A stretch of 64,000 nucleotides of DNA, from NCBI GenBank assembly GCA_045647745.1, contig JAZRMQ010000047.1:1-64000 (forward strand), in the 5' to 3' direction. Source of the DNA: HGM04593 sp045647745. Its GTDB lineage: Bacteria; Bacteroidota; Bacteroidia; Bacteroidales; Bacteroidaceae. Of this stretch, positions 1 through 7,451 are shown piece after piece. A model generated the notes under the pieces. It had not been told where the DNA came from. It made no database searches and worked only from the letters and a program-made list of their open reading frames with translations. Every line of letters begins with the position of its first letter. Position 1 is the stretch's first letter. A program made the position numbers and the translations under genes.

Positions 1-11
1 AGACAAAATAT

Positions 12-176
12 ATGAAAAAGAGTTATGTATCACCTCTTGCAACAGAGGTAAATGTTGCAGCGGAGACAATGCTTGCAGCGTCTTTGCAGATAGATGGTAA
101 CAAGACAATCAACACCTCAAACGGCGGCCAGCTCGGTGGCGGGCACCGCGGTTCGTGGGGAGATTTGTGGGACTAA
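12..176 (+). CDS. Short orphan peptide, 54 aa
   Basis: An ATG opens a complete frame of 54 codons beginning MKKSYVSPLATEVNV and ending GSWGDLWD before TAA. The N-terminal half is basic then amphipathic with a MLAAS stretch around residue 20; the C-terminal half is Gly, Asn and Trp rich and ends in an acidic-aromatic WGDLWD. There is no ordinary signal peptide and no recognised domain. From memory, short Bacteroidales peptides with a basic MKKxYxxP start and a Trp-Asp tail recur as unannotated genes, but I know no assigned function. A strong terminator overlaps the stop codon, which supports a real transcribed gene end. Its upstream partner lies outside the window. It could be a peptide precursor, a small regulator, or a secreted peptide; the sequence does not decide. 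Confidence 0.6.
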   Translation: MKKSYVSPLATEVNVAAETMLAASLQIDGNKTINTSNGGQLGGGHRGSWGDLWD

Positions 177-214
177 ATAATAACGGCGAGGAAAATTCCT
201 CGCCGTTATTATTT
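175..214 (+). terminator. Strong hairpin terminator
   Basis: A perfect 19-bp inverted repeat (175-193 with 196-214) with core AACGGCGAGGAA and a 2-nt apparent loop, flanked by A- and T-rich ends. It begins at the stop codon of the short peptide gene. Its T-rich 3' side would terminate rightward transcription. Confidence 0.9.
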
Positions 215-391
215 AATTCCCATTGCCCCATCGTGAGTTTTGCGGCAAATGGTCACGCGCCGTGCTGACGTAATTAATATAGTATTCAGCAGTATCCTCA
301 ACCTTAATCACTCAGCGGTAATTTCAATGAAAAATATTGCCATTGTATGCGCTAAAAAACTTAATGTTGTTTTGAATTAACAGCAATGCAA

Positions 392-1165
392 TTACTCTAA
401 GCAACTATCCAACAGCATCATCAGCATAAAACCAATAGCAAAGCCAATAGTGCCAATATTGCTGTGTTGCCCTTTTTGTGACGAGGGGATAAGTTCCTCG
501 ACAACAACGTAGAGCATTGCTCCGGCGGCAAATGCCAAAAGAATGGGCATTGCGGCAGAGCTGTCCTTTAGTATAAACATTGTGGCAAGCGCAGCAATAG
601 GCTCAACAAGCCCCGACGCTGCTCCCCACGCAAATGCCTTGCCGGAGCTTTTGCCCTCGTTGCGCAGGGGTACCGAGATAATAGCTCCCTCGGGGATATT
701 CTGTATTGCCATACCAATGGAGAGCGCAAGCGCGCCGGCCATTGTAAGGTCGGTCTCTCCGCTAAGCACGCCACCAAAGACAACGCCGACAGCCATTCCC
801 TCGGGGATATTATGCAAGGCGACGGCTAAAATCATTTTAATGGAGCGTGGTAAGCGTGAACGGGGGCCTTCGGGGCGCTTGTCGTCAATGTGCTGGTGAG
901 GTATGACGGTGTCAAGCAGCAGCAGAAAACAGATTCCGGCAGCAAAGCCTGTCAGCACGGGCCAAGTGTTTCCAATGCCTTCACCCACCTGCTCCAACGC
1001 AGGCTGCAACAGCGACCAAAAGCTCGCAGCAACCATTACTCCCGAAGCAAAGCCCAGCATTGCGCTATTCGTTTTTTCTGTTATCCCCTTGCGCATCATC
1101 ATCACGATGGCGGCTCCTAAGGCTGTGCCTAAAAAAGGGATTGTGAGTCCTATAATCGTTTCCAT
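392..1165 (-). CDS. ZIP family divalent metal transporter
   Basis: Inner-membrane importer of zinc or another divalent cation (ZupT/GufA-like ZIP). With the chosen start it is 257 aa with about eight hydrophobic segments. The two diagnostic motifs are present: HNIPEG in transmembrane segment 4 and QNIPEG in segment 5, whose His and Glu form the metal path. A His-containing loop (IPHQHIDD) lies between segments 3 and 4. An in-frame ATG upstream at 1252 would add about 29 hydrophobic residues, but a TACCTTTG promoter box at 1186-1193 lies inside that extension. The family also usually begins right at the ETIIGLTIPFLGT segment, so I place the start at 1165 (1177 is the alternative). The gene stands alone. 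Metal specificity cannot be read from sequence. Confidence 0.9.
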   Translation of the reverse strand: METIIGLTIPFLGTALGAAIVMMMRKGITEKTNSAMLGFASGVMVAASFWSLLQPALEQVGEGIGNTWPVLTGFAAGICFLLLLDTVIPHQHIDDKRPEGPRSRLPRSIKMILAVALHNIPEGMAVGVVFGGVLSGETDLTMAGALALSIGMAIQNIPEGAIISVPLRNEGKSSGKAFAWGAASGLVEPIAALATMFILKDSSAAMPILLAFAAGAMLYVVVEELIPSSQKGQHSNIGTIGFAIGFMLMMLLDSCLE

Positions 1166-1185
1166 AAATTCCTGCATTAGTGTCG

Positions 1186-1193
1186 CAAAGGTA
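1186..1193 (-). promoter_or_regulatory. Bacteroidota -7 box for the ZIP gene
   Basis: The minus strand reads TACCTTTG, matching TAnnTTTG. No clear -33 TTTG is seen at the usual distance. It implies a very short leader and argues against the upstream in-frame ATG. Confidence 0.5.
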
Positions 1194-1287
1194 TAAAAAA
1201 CAGCGTATAATAGCACGCTTATTACAATAATCTTGATTTTAAAGAGAAACAAATGCTCTTAAATTTCCTTAATAATGTTTTTTTGTT

Positions 1288-1295
1288 TATTTTTG
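1288..1295 (+). promoter_or_regulatory. -7 box for purL
   Basis: TATTTTTG matches TAnnTTTG about 100 nt before the purL ATG. The leader between them contains a GC-rich stretch (about 1320-1375, with GCTC and GAGC arms). I do not recognise it as a known riboswitch. Confidence 0.45.
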
Positions 1296-1394
1296 TCTCA
1301 TATTGTACAATGTTGTATCGGGTGGCAATGGGGCAAAGGCGCTCGGCCGTCGCTTGGAGCAACAGGCAGCTATGTAAAACAAAATATCATATAT

Positions 1395-4300
1395 ATGATT
1401 TACTTTTTTAATACTCAATGTGGTTCAGTTATTGCAACCCAAACAAAAAATGTATTGACAGCCGAGGATGTAGAGAAACTCTGCTGGCTGTATGGTGAAG
1501 CTACTTTGGCCGACGGTGAGAAAGTAGAAGGCTTTTTCATTGGCCCTCGTCGTGAAATGATTACTCCGTGGAGTACAAATGCTGTGGAGATTACCCAGAA
1601 TATGGGTCTTGATGGCATTATGCGCATCGAGGAGTATTTTGCCGTTGAGAGCGAGGATGCCGAGTATGACCCAATGTTGCAACGTATGTATCGCGGCCTC
1701 GACCAAGAGGTTTTTACCGTTGATATTCAGCCAAAGCCTATTGAGTTTATTGAGGACCTTGAGAGCTACAACGAGCAAGAGGGTCTTGCTCTTTCAAAAG
1801 AGGAGATTGACTATTTGCATCGTGTAGAGGGTGAGCTTGGTCGCAAGCTTACAGATAGCGAGGTGTTTGGCTTTGCGCAGATTAACTCGGAGCATTGCCG
1901 TCACAAAATTTTTGGCGGTACATTTATCATTGATGGTGAGGAGATGCCGTCGTCGCTCTTTGCAATGATTAAGCGCACTACAAACGAGAACCGCAACAGT
2001 ATTATCTCTGCTTATAAGGATAATGTTGCTTTTGCTCAGGGTCCTGTTGTAGAGCAGTTTGCTCCGGCCGATCACTCAATCCCCGATTATTTTGTAATTA
2101 AAGATATTGAGACAGTTATTTCGCTCAAAGCCGAGACACACAACTTCCCAACAACTGTTGAGCCATTTAATGGCGCATCAACCGGTACCGGTGGTGAAAT
2201 TCGCGACCGTATGGGTGGCGGTAAAGGCTCTTGGCCTATCGCCGGAACAGCTGTGTATATGACATCTTACCCTCGTACATACAACGACCGCAAGTGGGAA
2301 GAGGTGCTTCCTGTTCGCAAATGGTTGTACCAGACACCCGAGCAGATTTTGACAAAAGCTTCAAACGGAGCTTCGGATTTTGGTAACAAGTTCGGTCAGC
2401 CACTAATCTGTGGTTCGGTGCTTACTTTTGAGCATAAAGAGAACGATGAGGTCTACGGATATGACAAGGTGATTATGCTTGCCGGCGGTGTGGGCTATGG
2501 TACACGTCGCGACTGTCTCAAGGGTGCTCCCGAAAAAGGCAACAAGGTTATTGTGATGGGTGGTGACAACTACCGCATTGGTCTTGGTGGTGGCTCGGTG
2601 TCGTCGGTTGATACTGGCCGTTACTCTTCGGGTATTGAGCTTAATGCTGTGCAGCGTGCTAATGCCGAGATGCAGAAACGTGCATACAACGTTGTGCGCG
2701 CACTTTGCGAGGATGAGACCAACCCTGTTGTATCAATCCACGACCACGGTTCGGCCGGTCACGTAAACTGCTTGTCCGAGCTTGTTGAGGAGTGCGGTGG
2801 TGTAATTAATATGGCTAATCTGCCGGTGGGTGATAGCACTCTCTCGGCAAAGGAGATTATTGCTAACGAGTCACAGGAGCGTATGGGCTTGCTCATTAAA
2901 GAAGATGCTATCGAGTATGTACGTAAGGTTGCCGAGCGTGAGCGTGCTCCAATGTACGTTGTCGGTGAGACAACCGGTGATGCTCGCTTTGCTTTTGAGC
3001 AGGCCGATGGCGTTCGTCCGTTCGACCTCTCTGTGAGCCAGATGTTCGGCTCTTCACCAAAAACATATATGGTTGACAAGACCGTTGAGCGTCACTACAA
3101 GGATGCAGAGTACAACGCCGAGAATATCGAGGATTATTTGACCGATGTTCTGCGTCTCGAGGCTGTTGCTTGTAAGGATTGGTTGACAAACAAGGTCGAC
3201 CGTTCGGTGACAGGTAAGATTGCACGTCAGCAGTGTCAGGGCGAGATTCAGTTGCCTCTTAGCGACTGCGGTGTGGTTACACTCGACTATCGTGGCAAGC
3301 AGGGTATTGCAACGTCTATCGGTCACGCGCCACAGGCTGGTCTTGCCGACCCTGCAAAGGGCTCGGTGCTTGCTGTGTCCGAGGCATTGACAAATATAGC
3401 GCTTGCTCCGCTTGCAAATGGAATCAAGAGTATCTCACTCAGCGCCAATTGGATGTGGCCTTGCCGTTCGCAAGAGGGTGAGGATGCGCGTCTCTATCGC
3501 GGTGTTGAGGCTCTTAGCGACTTCTGCTGCGCATTGAAGATTAACGTTCCAACAGGTAAGGATTCTTTGTCAATGACACAGAAATATCCCGATGGTACAA
3601 AGGTAATCAGCCCGGGAACAGTTATTGTTTCTGCCGGAGGTGAGGTGTCTGATGTTCGCAAGGTTGTTTCTCCCGTTATGGTTAACGAGCCAAAGAGTGC
3701 TTTCTATCATATAGATTTCAGCTTTGACCACTTGCGTCTGGGTGGCTCGGCATTTGCACAGACACTCAACTGCATTGGCGATGATGTTCCAACTGTTGCT
3801 AATCCCGAGTATTTTGCCGAGGCTTTTGATGCTGTACAGCGCCTTGTGAAAGAGGGTATTGTGATGGCTGGTCACGATATTTCGGCCGGAGGTCTCATCA
3901 CAACGCTGCTTGAGATGTGTTTCGCGAATACAACCGGTGGTATGGAGATTGACCTCAACGGCGTTGTCGAAAAAGATATTGTCAAGCTGTTGTTTGCCGA
4001 GAACCCCGCATTGGTAATTCAGGTAGCAGACAAGAACAAGTGTCGTATGCAGGAAATTCTTGACGAGGCCGGTATCTGCTTCGTGAAGATTGGTACTCCT
4101 TGCGAGAAACGTCATATTGCTGTTGCAAAAGATAAACGTACACGTCTGTTCGATATTGACCATTATCGCGACGTTTGGTACGATAGCTCATATCTGATGG
4201 ACCTCAAGCAGAGCTTCAACGGCTGTGCAAGCGAGCGTCTGAAAAACTACAAGAACCAGCCTTTGCGCTACCGCTTGCCTTCACGCTTCAGTGGTATGCT

Positions 4301-5096
4301 CAAGGATTATGGAATGTCGGCCGACCGTCGCGAGAAATCGGGCGTGCGTGCTGCAATTATCCGTGAGAAGGGTACTAATGGCGAACGCGAGATGGCATAC
4401 GCTATGCACCTTGCCGGATTTGATGTGAAAGACGTTACAATGACCGACCTTATCAGCGGCCGCGAGACTCTTGACGAGGTGAACTTCATTGTATTCTGTG
4501 GTGGTTTCTCTAACTCCGACGTTCTCGGTTCGGCAAAGGGTTGGGCCGGTGGCTTCTTGTTTAATCCTAAGGCAAAGGCAGCCCTCGATCGTTTCTATCA
4601 GCGCGAGGATACATTGTCGCTCGGTATCTGTAACGGTTGCCAGTTGATGATGGAGCTTAACCTCATTAACCCTGAGTTCGAGGAGCGCGGTCGTATGTTG
4701 CACAACAACTCTCACAAGTTCGAGTCGTCGTTCGTGGGTGTGAATATTCCTCAAAACAATAGTGTGCTCTTTGGCTCACTCTCTAACAGCCGTCTTGGTG
4801 TTTGGGTGGCTCACGGCGAGGGTAAGTTCTCACTCCCTTATGATGCCGAGAAGTATAACATTGTTGCGCAGTATGCCTACGAGGGATATCCTGCAAACCC
4901 CAATGGCTCAGATTTTAATGTGGCTGCTCTTGCAAGCGCTAACGGCCGTCACGTTGCAATGATGCCTCACCCCGAGCGTGCTATATTCCCTTGGCAATGT
5001 GCTACATATCCTGCTAACCATTTGGCAGATGATGTTACACCTTGGATTGAGATTTTCCGTAACGCTTACAACTGGGTAGCAGAAAAGGTGAAGTGA
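1395..5096 (+). CDS. purL: Phosphoribosylformylglycinamidine synthase (FGAM synthase)
   Basis: Single-chain PurL of 1,233 aa, the large proteobacterial/Bacteroidota form that joins the synthetase and glutaminase in one protein. It converts FGAR, ATP and glutamine to FGAM, step four of purine synthesis, in the cytoplasm. The N-terminal PurS-like part is followed by two AIRS-type synthetase halves (motifs FNGASTGTGGEIRD and HDHGSAGHVNC) and a C-terminal class I amidotransferase. That domain has the nucleophile in GICNGC (Cys1079) and the closing MMPHPERAIFP histidine motif. I chose the ATG at 1395 (MIYFFNTQ) because the family starts at this beta strand and because the -7 box at 1288 lies inside the longer in-frame extension from 1275. 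It stands alone between promoter and intergenic structure. Confidence 0.97.
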   Translation: MIYFFNTQCGSVIATQTKNVLTAEDVEKLCWLYGEATLADGEKVEGFFIGPRREMITPWSTNAVEITQNMGLDGIMRIEEYFAVESEDAEYDPMLQRMYRGLDQEVFTVDIQPKPIEFIEDLESYNEQEGLALSKEEIDYLHRVEGELGRKLTDSEVFGFAQINSEHCRHKIFGGTFIIDGEEMPSSLFAMIKRTTNENRNSIISAYKDNVAFAQGPVVEQFAPADHSIPDYFVIKDIETVISLKAETHNFPTTVEPFNGASTGTGGEIRDRMGGGKGSWPIAGTAVYMTSYPRTYNDRKWEEVLPVRKWLYQTPEQILTKASNGASDFGNKFGQPLICGSVLTFEHKENDEVYGYDKVIMLAGGVGYGTRRDCLKGAPEKGNKVIVMGGDNYRIGLGGGSVSSVDTGRYSSGIELNAVQRANAEMQKRAYNVVRALCEDETNPVVSIHDHGSAGHVNCLSELVEECGGVINMANLPVGDSTLSAKEIIANESQERMGLLIKEDAIEYVRKVAERERAPMYVVGETTGDARFAFEQADGVRPFDLSVSQMFGSSPKTYMVDKTVERHYKDAEYNAENIEDYLTDVLRLEAVACKDWLTNKVDRSVTGKIARQQCQGEIQLPLSDCGVVTLDYRGKQGIATSIGHAPQAGLADPAKGSVLAVSEALTNIALAPLANGIKSISLSANWMWPCRSQEGEDARLYRGVEALSDFCCALKINVPTGKDSLSMTQKYPDGTKVISPGTVIVSAGGEVSDVRKVVSPVMVNEPKSAFYHIDFSFDHLRLGGSAFAQTLNCIGDDVPTVANPEYFAEAFDAVQRLVKEGIVMAGHDISAGGLITTLLEMCFANTTGGMEIDLNGVVEKDIVKLLFAENPALVIQVADKNKCRMQEILDEAGICFVKIGTPCEKRHIAVAKDKRTRLFDIDHYRDVWYDSSYLMDLKQSFNGCASERLKNYKNQPLRYRLPSRFSGMLKDYGMSADRREKSGVRAAIIREKGTNGEREMAYAMHLAGFDVKDVTMTDLISGRETLDEVNFIVFCGGFSNSDVLGSAKGWAGGFLFNPKAKAALDRFYQREDTLSLGICNGCQLMMELNLINPEFEERGRMLHNNSHKFESSFVGVNIPQNNSVLFGSLSNSRLGVWVAHGEGKFSLPYDAEKYNIVAQYAYEGYPANPNGSDFNVAALASANGRHVAMMPHPERAIFPWQCATYPANHLADDVTPWIEIFRNAYNWVAEKVK

Positions 5097-5101
5097 AATG
5101 A

Positions 5102-5246
5102 CTAAAAAGTAAATTTCTGCGTTACGCTTGCCCTCTAAATCCTCATTTACACAAAAGTAAACTGCGGTTTATCGGGCTTCGCAAGCCTTGAACTTTATCT
5201 TTTTACTGTTAATTAGTATTATAGGGGCAGGCATTAGCCTGTCCCT
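5102..5246. other. Structured intergenic element after purL
   Basis: Non-coding gap with several nested inverted repeats. A-rich AAAAAGTAAA (5104-5113) faces TTTATCTTTTT (5194-5204). Inside are a hairpin TTTAC/GTAAA (5146-5161) and a hairpin GGCTT-CGC-AAGCC (5175-5187). A separate hairpin GGGGCAGGC-ATTA-GCCTGTCCC (5224-5245, one G-U pair) follows, with no T tract after it. The layout suggests a folded RNA or a mobile-type intergenic repeat. It may also contain the purL terminator. Function unknown. Confidence 0.4.
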
Positions 5247-5265
5247 GCCTATTTGAAATAACGCA

Positions 5266-5808
5266 ATGCCAACATCTCTTTTTAAACTTTTTACAACGTT
5301 CTTCCGCATAGGGCTCTTTACCTTTGGTGGCGGTTACGCGATGATACCACTCATTGAGAGTGATGTTGTTGAGCGCAACCATTGGGTTGGCAAGGAGGAT
5401 TTTGTGGATTTGCTGGCTGTGGCGCAGTCGGCTCCGGGTGTGTTCGCTGTCAATATGGCGGTTTTTATCGGCTATAGATTACGCGGCGTGTCGGGAGCAT
5501 TGGCGGCAGCCTTTGGTTGTGTGTTGCCATCGGTGATTATAATATTGCTGATAGCGCTTTTCTTTCGTCAGTTTCGTCACATCGAGGTAGTCAATAATGT
5601 TTTTAAAGGGTTGCGCCCTGCTGTTGTTGCTCTCATTGCTGTGCCGGTGTTTAATGTGGCAAAGAGTGCAAAAGTGGGGTGGAGTATGGCGTGGATACCT
5701 GTGCTGTCGGCATTGCTGATAGTGGCATTCGGTGTATCGCCTGTGTTTGTGATTCTTGTAGCCGGCGTTGCTGGTTTTGTTTGGGGTAAAATAGGGAGGG
5801 GCAGATGA
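5266..5808 (+). CDS. Chromate-type (CHR) transporter, first half
   Basis: A 180-aa membrane protein of the short-chain CHR family, equivalent to one half of the long ChrA transporter. It carries the family motif FRIGLFTFGGGYAMIPLI at residues 12-29 and the PGVFAVNMAVFIGYRLRG motif near 57-74. About five to six hydrophobic segments follow. CHR proteins are assigned to chromate efflux, but in many anaerobes the true substrate is not known. It overlaps the next gene by the sequence ATGA, so the two are translationally coupled and probably form a hetero-oligomer. A GC-rich hairpin lies just upstream. Confidence 0.9.
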   Translation: MPTSLFKLFTTFFRIGLFTFGGGYAMIPLIESDVVERNHWVGKEDFVDLLAVAQSAPGVFAVNMAVFIGYRLRGVSGALAAAFGCVLPSVIIILLIALFFRQFRHIEVVNNVFKGLRPAVVALIAVPVFNVAKSAKVGWSMAWIPVLSALLIVAFGVSPVFVILVAGVAGFVWGKIGRGR

Positions 5809-6395
5809 TGATTTTTATTGAACTTTTATGCTCTTTCCTGATGATAGGTCTCTTCTCCTTTGGTGGAGGCTATGGTATGCTGTCTGTTATACAGGGTGAG
5901 GTGGTTACGCGTCACGCGTGGCTGACAGCTGCGGAGTTTACAGATATTGTGGCTGTGAGCCAGATGACTCCCGGCCCCATTGGTATCAATTCGGCAACTT
6001 ATGTGGGTTACACCGCTGTGTTTAATGCTACGGGCAACGAGGCGCTTGCTGTGCTTGGTTCATTGACGGCTTCGTTTGCTGTAATGTTGCCGTCGATTGT
6101 GCTGATGCTTGTTGTGAGCCGTTTCTTTATGAAATATAGCAAACACCCGAGTGTTGAGGCTGTGTTCCGAGTGCTGCGCCCCGCTGTCGTGGGCTTGATT
6201 GCATCGGCAGCGCTGTTGCTGATGACCGAGGAGAATTTTGGTTCTCCAAGTGAAACACCTCTTCAATTTGGGGTGAGTGTGGGGCTTTTTGTTGCAGCTT
6301 TTGTCGCAATGAAATTTTTTAAGGTAAGCCCTATTCTAATTCTTCTCCTTGCCGGTGCGTTCGGTGGAGTGTTCTATGGGCTAATGGGTTGTTAA
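5805..6395 (+). CDS. Chromate-type (CHR) transporter, second half
   Basis: A 196-aa paralogue of the preceding protein with the same motifs: FSFGGGYGMLSVIQGE near residues 18-33 and MTPGPIGINSATYVGY near 64-79. The start codon lies inside the previous gene's stop (ATGA overlap); a second ATG directly follows. In bacteria with short-chain CHR pairs both halves are needed for transport, so this is read as the second subunit. The two N-terminal motifs differ (PGVFAVN against PGPIGIN), as in the two halves of long ChrA. It converges on the acyltransferase gene with only 8 bp between stop codons and no hairpin. Confidence 0.9.
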   Translation: MMIFIELLCSFLMIGLFSFGGGYGMLSVIQGEVVTRHAWLTAAEFTDIVAVSQMTPGPIGINSATYVGYTAVFNATGNEALAVLGSLTASFAVMLPSIVLMLVVSRFFMKYSKHPSVEAVFRVLRPAVVGLIASAALLLMTEENFGSPSETPLQFGVSVGLFVAAFVAMKFFKVSPILILLLAGAFGGVFYGLMGC

Positions 6396-6403
6396 AAGCT
6401 AAA

Positions 6404-7450
6404 TTACAGATATTTTAAAAGAGGAATCTGCTTTTCACCCAATTTAAAGATGTATCCTGCAATCCAGGATAGGAGTATTGACAAGAACAATGAAATCGCA
6501 AAGACTATGTAAGGCGATGCTCCGGTCAATATGTTCAATAAGTACACTATTGGCATATGGATACACATTATTCTCAGTGACAGGCGTCCTACAAATGCAA
6601 AACTTTTCGTTATACTTTTAGGTGTGAATGATTTGAATGTTTCTCCGTAGATATATGTAATCAGCAGTGTAAGTATGAAGAATAACGGAATGCTCATATA
6701 GGGTGAACCACCATATATCTTTACTGACAGGTTGGTCACTCCGTTGACTTTTACAATGAGTATGTACAATATGCATACAATGATAAAGAGGGTTATGTAC
6801 TTGAAATTCATCTTGTTCTGTGCCATAAAGAAATTCTTGAATTCATAACCGGATATAATTAACAATGAGCACAGAAAAGATGTGTCAAGGCTCCACGGGA
6901 GTAGTATTTTGTTATTGGCGAGCAAAATGTGTGCTGCTATATATATGGTGATACATAGCCATTTTGATATTTTTGATTTCAACTGTAGGTATATGTATGA
7001 CCATATATATGCGACAAACATAGCGGTTAGAAACCATAGTGGAGACAAGAATATCGGAAATAGAAAGACGTTTGCTTCGGTTCCAAGTTTGTATAATGAA
7101 TATCGGGAGTAGAACAATGCATAAAAGTTATGCAACAGCCTGTGTTCCGAAAATCCACCTCTTACAATGTCTAAAAGGCAAAAGAGAAGAATGGCAAGTA
7201 CACCGTATGTGATGTAAGGGATAATGAGACGTTTGAATTTTTTCTTTACAGCCGGCAATATATCTTCTTCTTTTGAATTGTAACCGGCAAGTACAAAGAA
7301 CATGGAGACATATCCAGCGGTCAGGAATAACATAGTATGCTGTATGTAGCTGTTGATTATTCCACAATGGGAAAAAATAATAAGTATAATGCCCAATCCT
7401 TTGACGGCATCAATCCAATCCAGTCGTTTTTTTGTCGTTATGTTTGCCAT
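6404..7450 (-). CDS. Acyltransferase 3 family membrane protein
   Basis: A 348-aa polytopic membrane protein of the acyltransferase-3 family (OafA/WecH-like O-acetyltransferases). The N-terminal signature is present: RLDWIDAVKGLGIILIIFSH (residues 9-28, with the motif His), and YVSMFFVLAGY follows in the next helix. About ten hydrophobic segments are visible. The family transfers acetyl or succinyl groups to surface polysaccharides or lipids; the acceptor here is unknown. Base composition is clearly richer in A and T than in uvrA, and the product is rich in Ile, Lys, Phe and Tyr. Its ATG follows the uvrA stop by one nucleotide, so it is co-transcribed and probably coupled. The pairing with a repair gene makes functional sense hard to see and suggests acquisition. 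Confidence 0.88.
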   Translation of the reverse strand: MANITTKKRLDWIDAVKGLGIILIIFSHCGIINSYIQHTMLFLTAGYVSMFFVLAGYNSKEEDILPAVKKKFKRLIIPYITYGVLAILLFCLLDIVRGGFSEHRLLHNFYALFYSRYSLYKLGTEANVFLFPIFLSPLWFLTAMFVAYIWSYIYLQLKSKISKWLCITIYIAAHILLANNKILLPWSLDTSFLCSLLIISGYEFKNFFMAQNKMNFKYITLFIIVCILYILIVKVNGVTNLSVKIYGGSPYMSIPLFFILTLLITYIYGETFKSFTPKSITKSFAFVGRLSLRIMCIHMPIVYLLNILTGASPYIVFAISLFLSILLSWIAGYIFKLGEKQIPLLKYL

Positions 7451-7451
7451 A

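Noticed and set aside
1275..1394. Longer N-terminus for PurL
   Set aside because: The extension contains the TATTTTTG promoter box, and the family begins at MIYFF-like residues, so the start is placed at 1395.
1300..1394. Riboswitch in the purL leader
   Set aside because: Some GC-rich pairing is possible, but it fits no known purine, guanidine or folate riboswitch pattern I can recognise.
3570..4163. 197-codon minus-strand frame inside purL
   Set aside because: It lies wholly antisense to strongly conserved purL coding sequence and shows no domain or signal.
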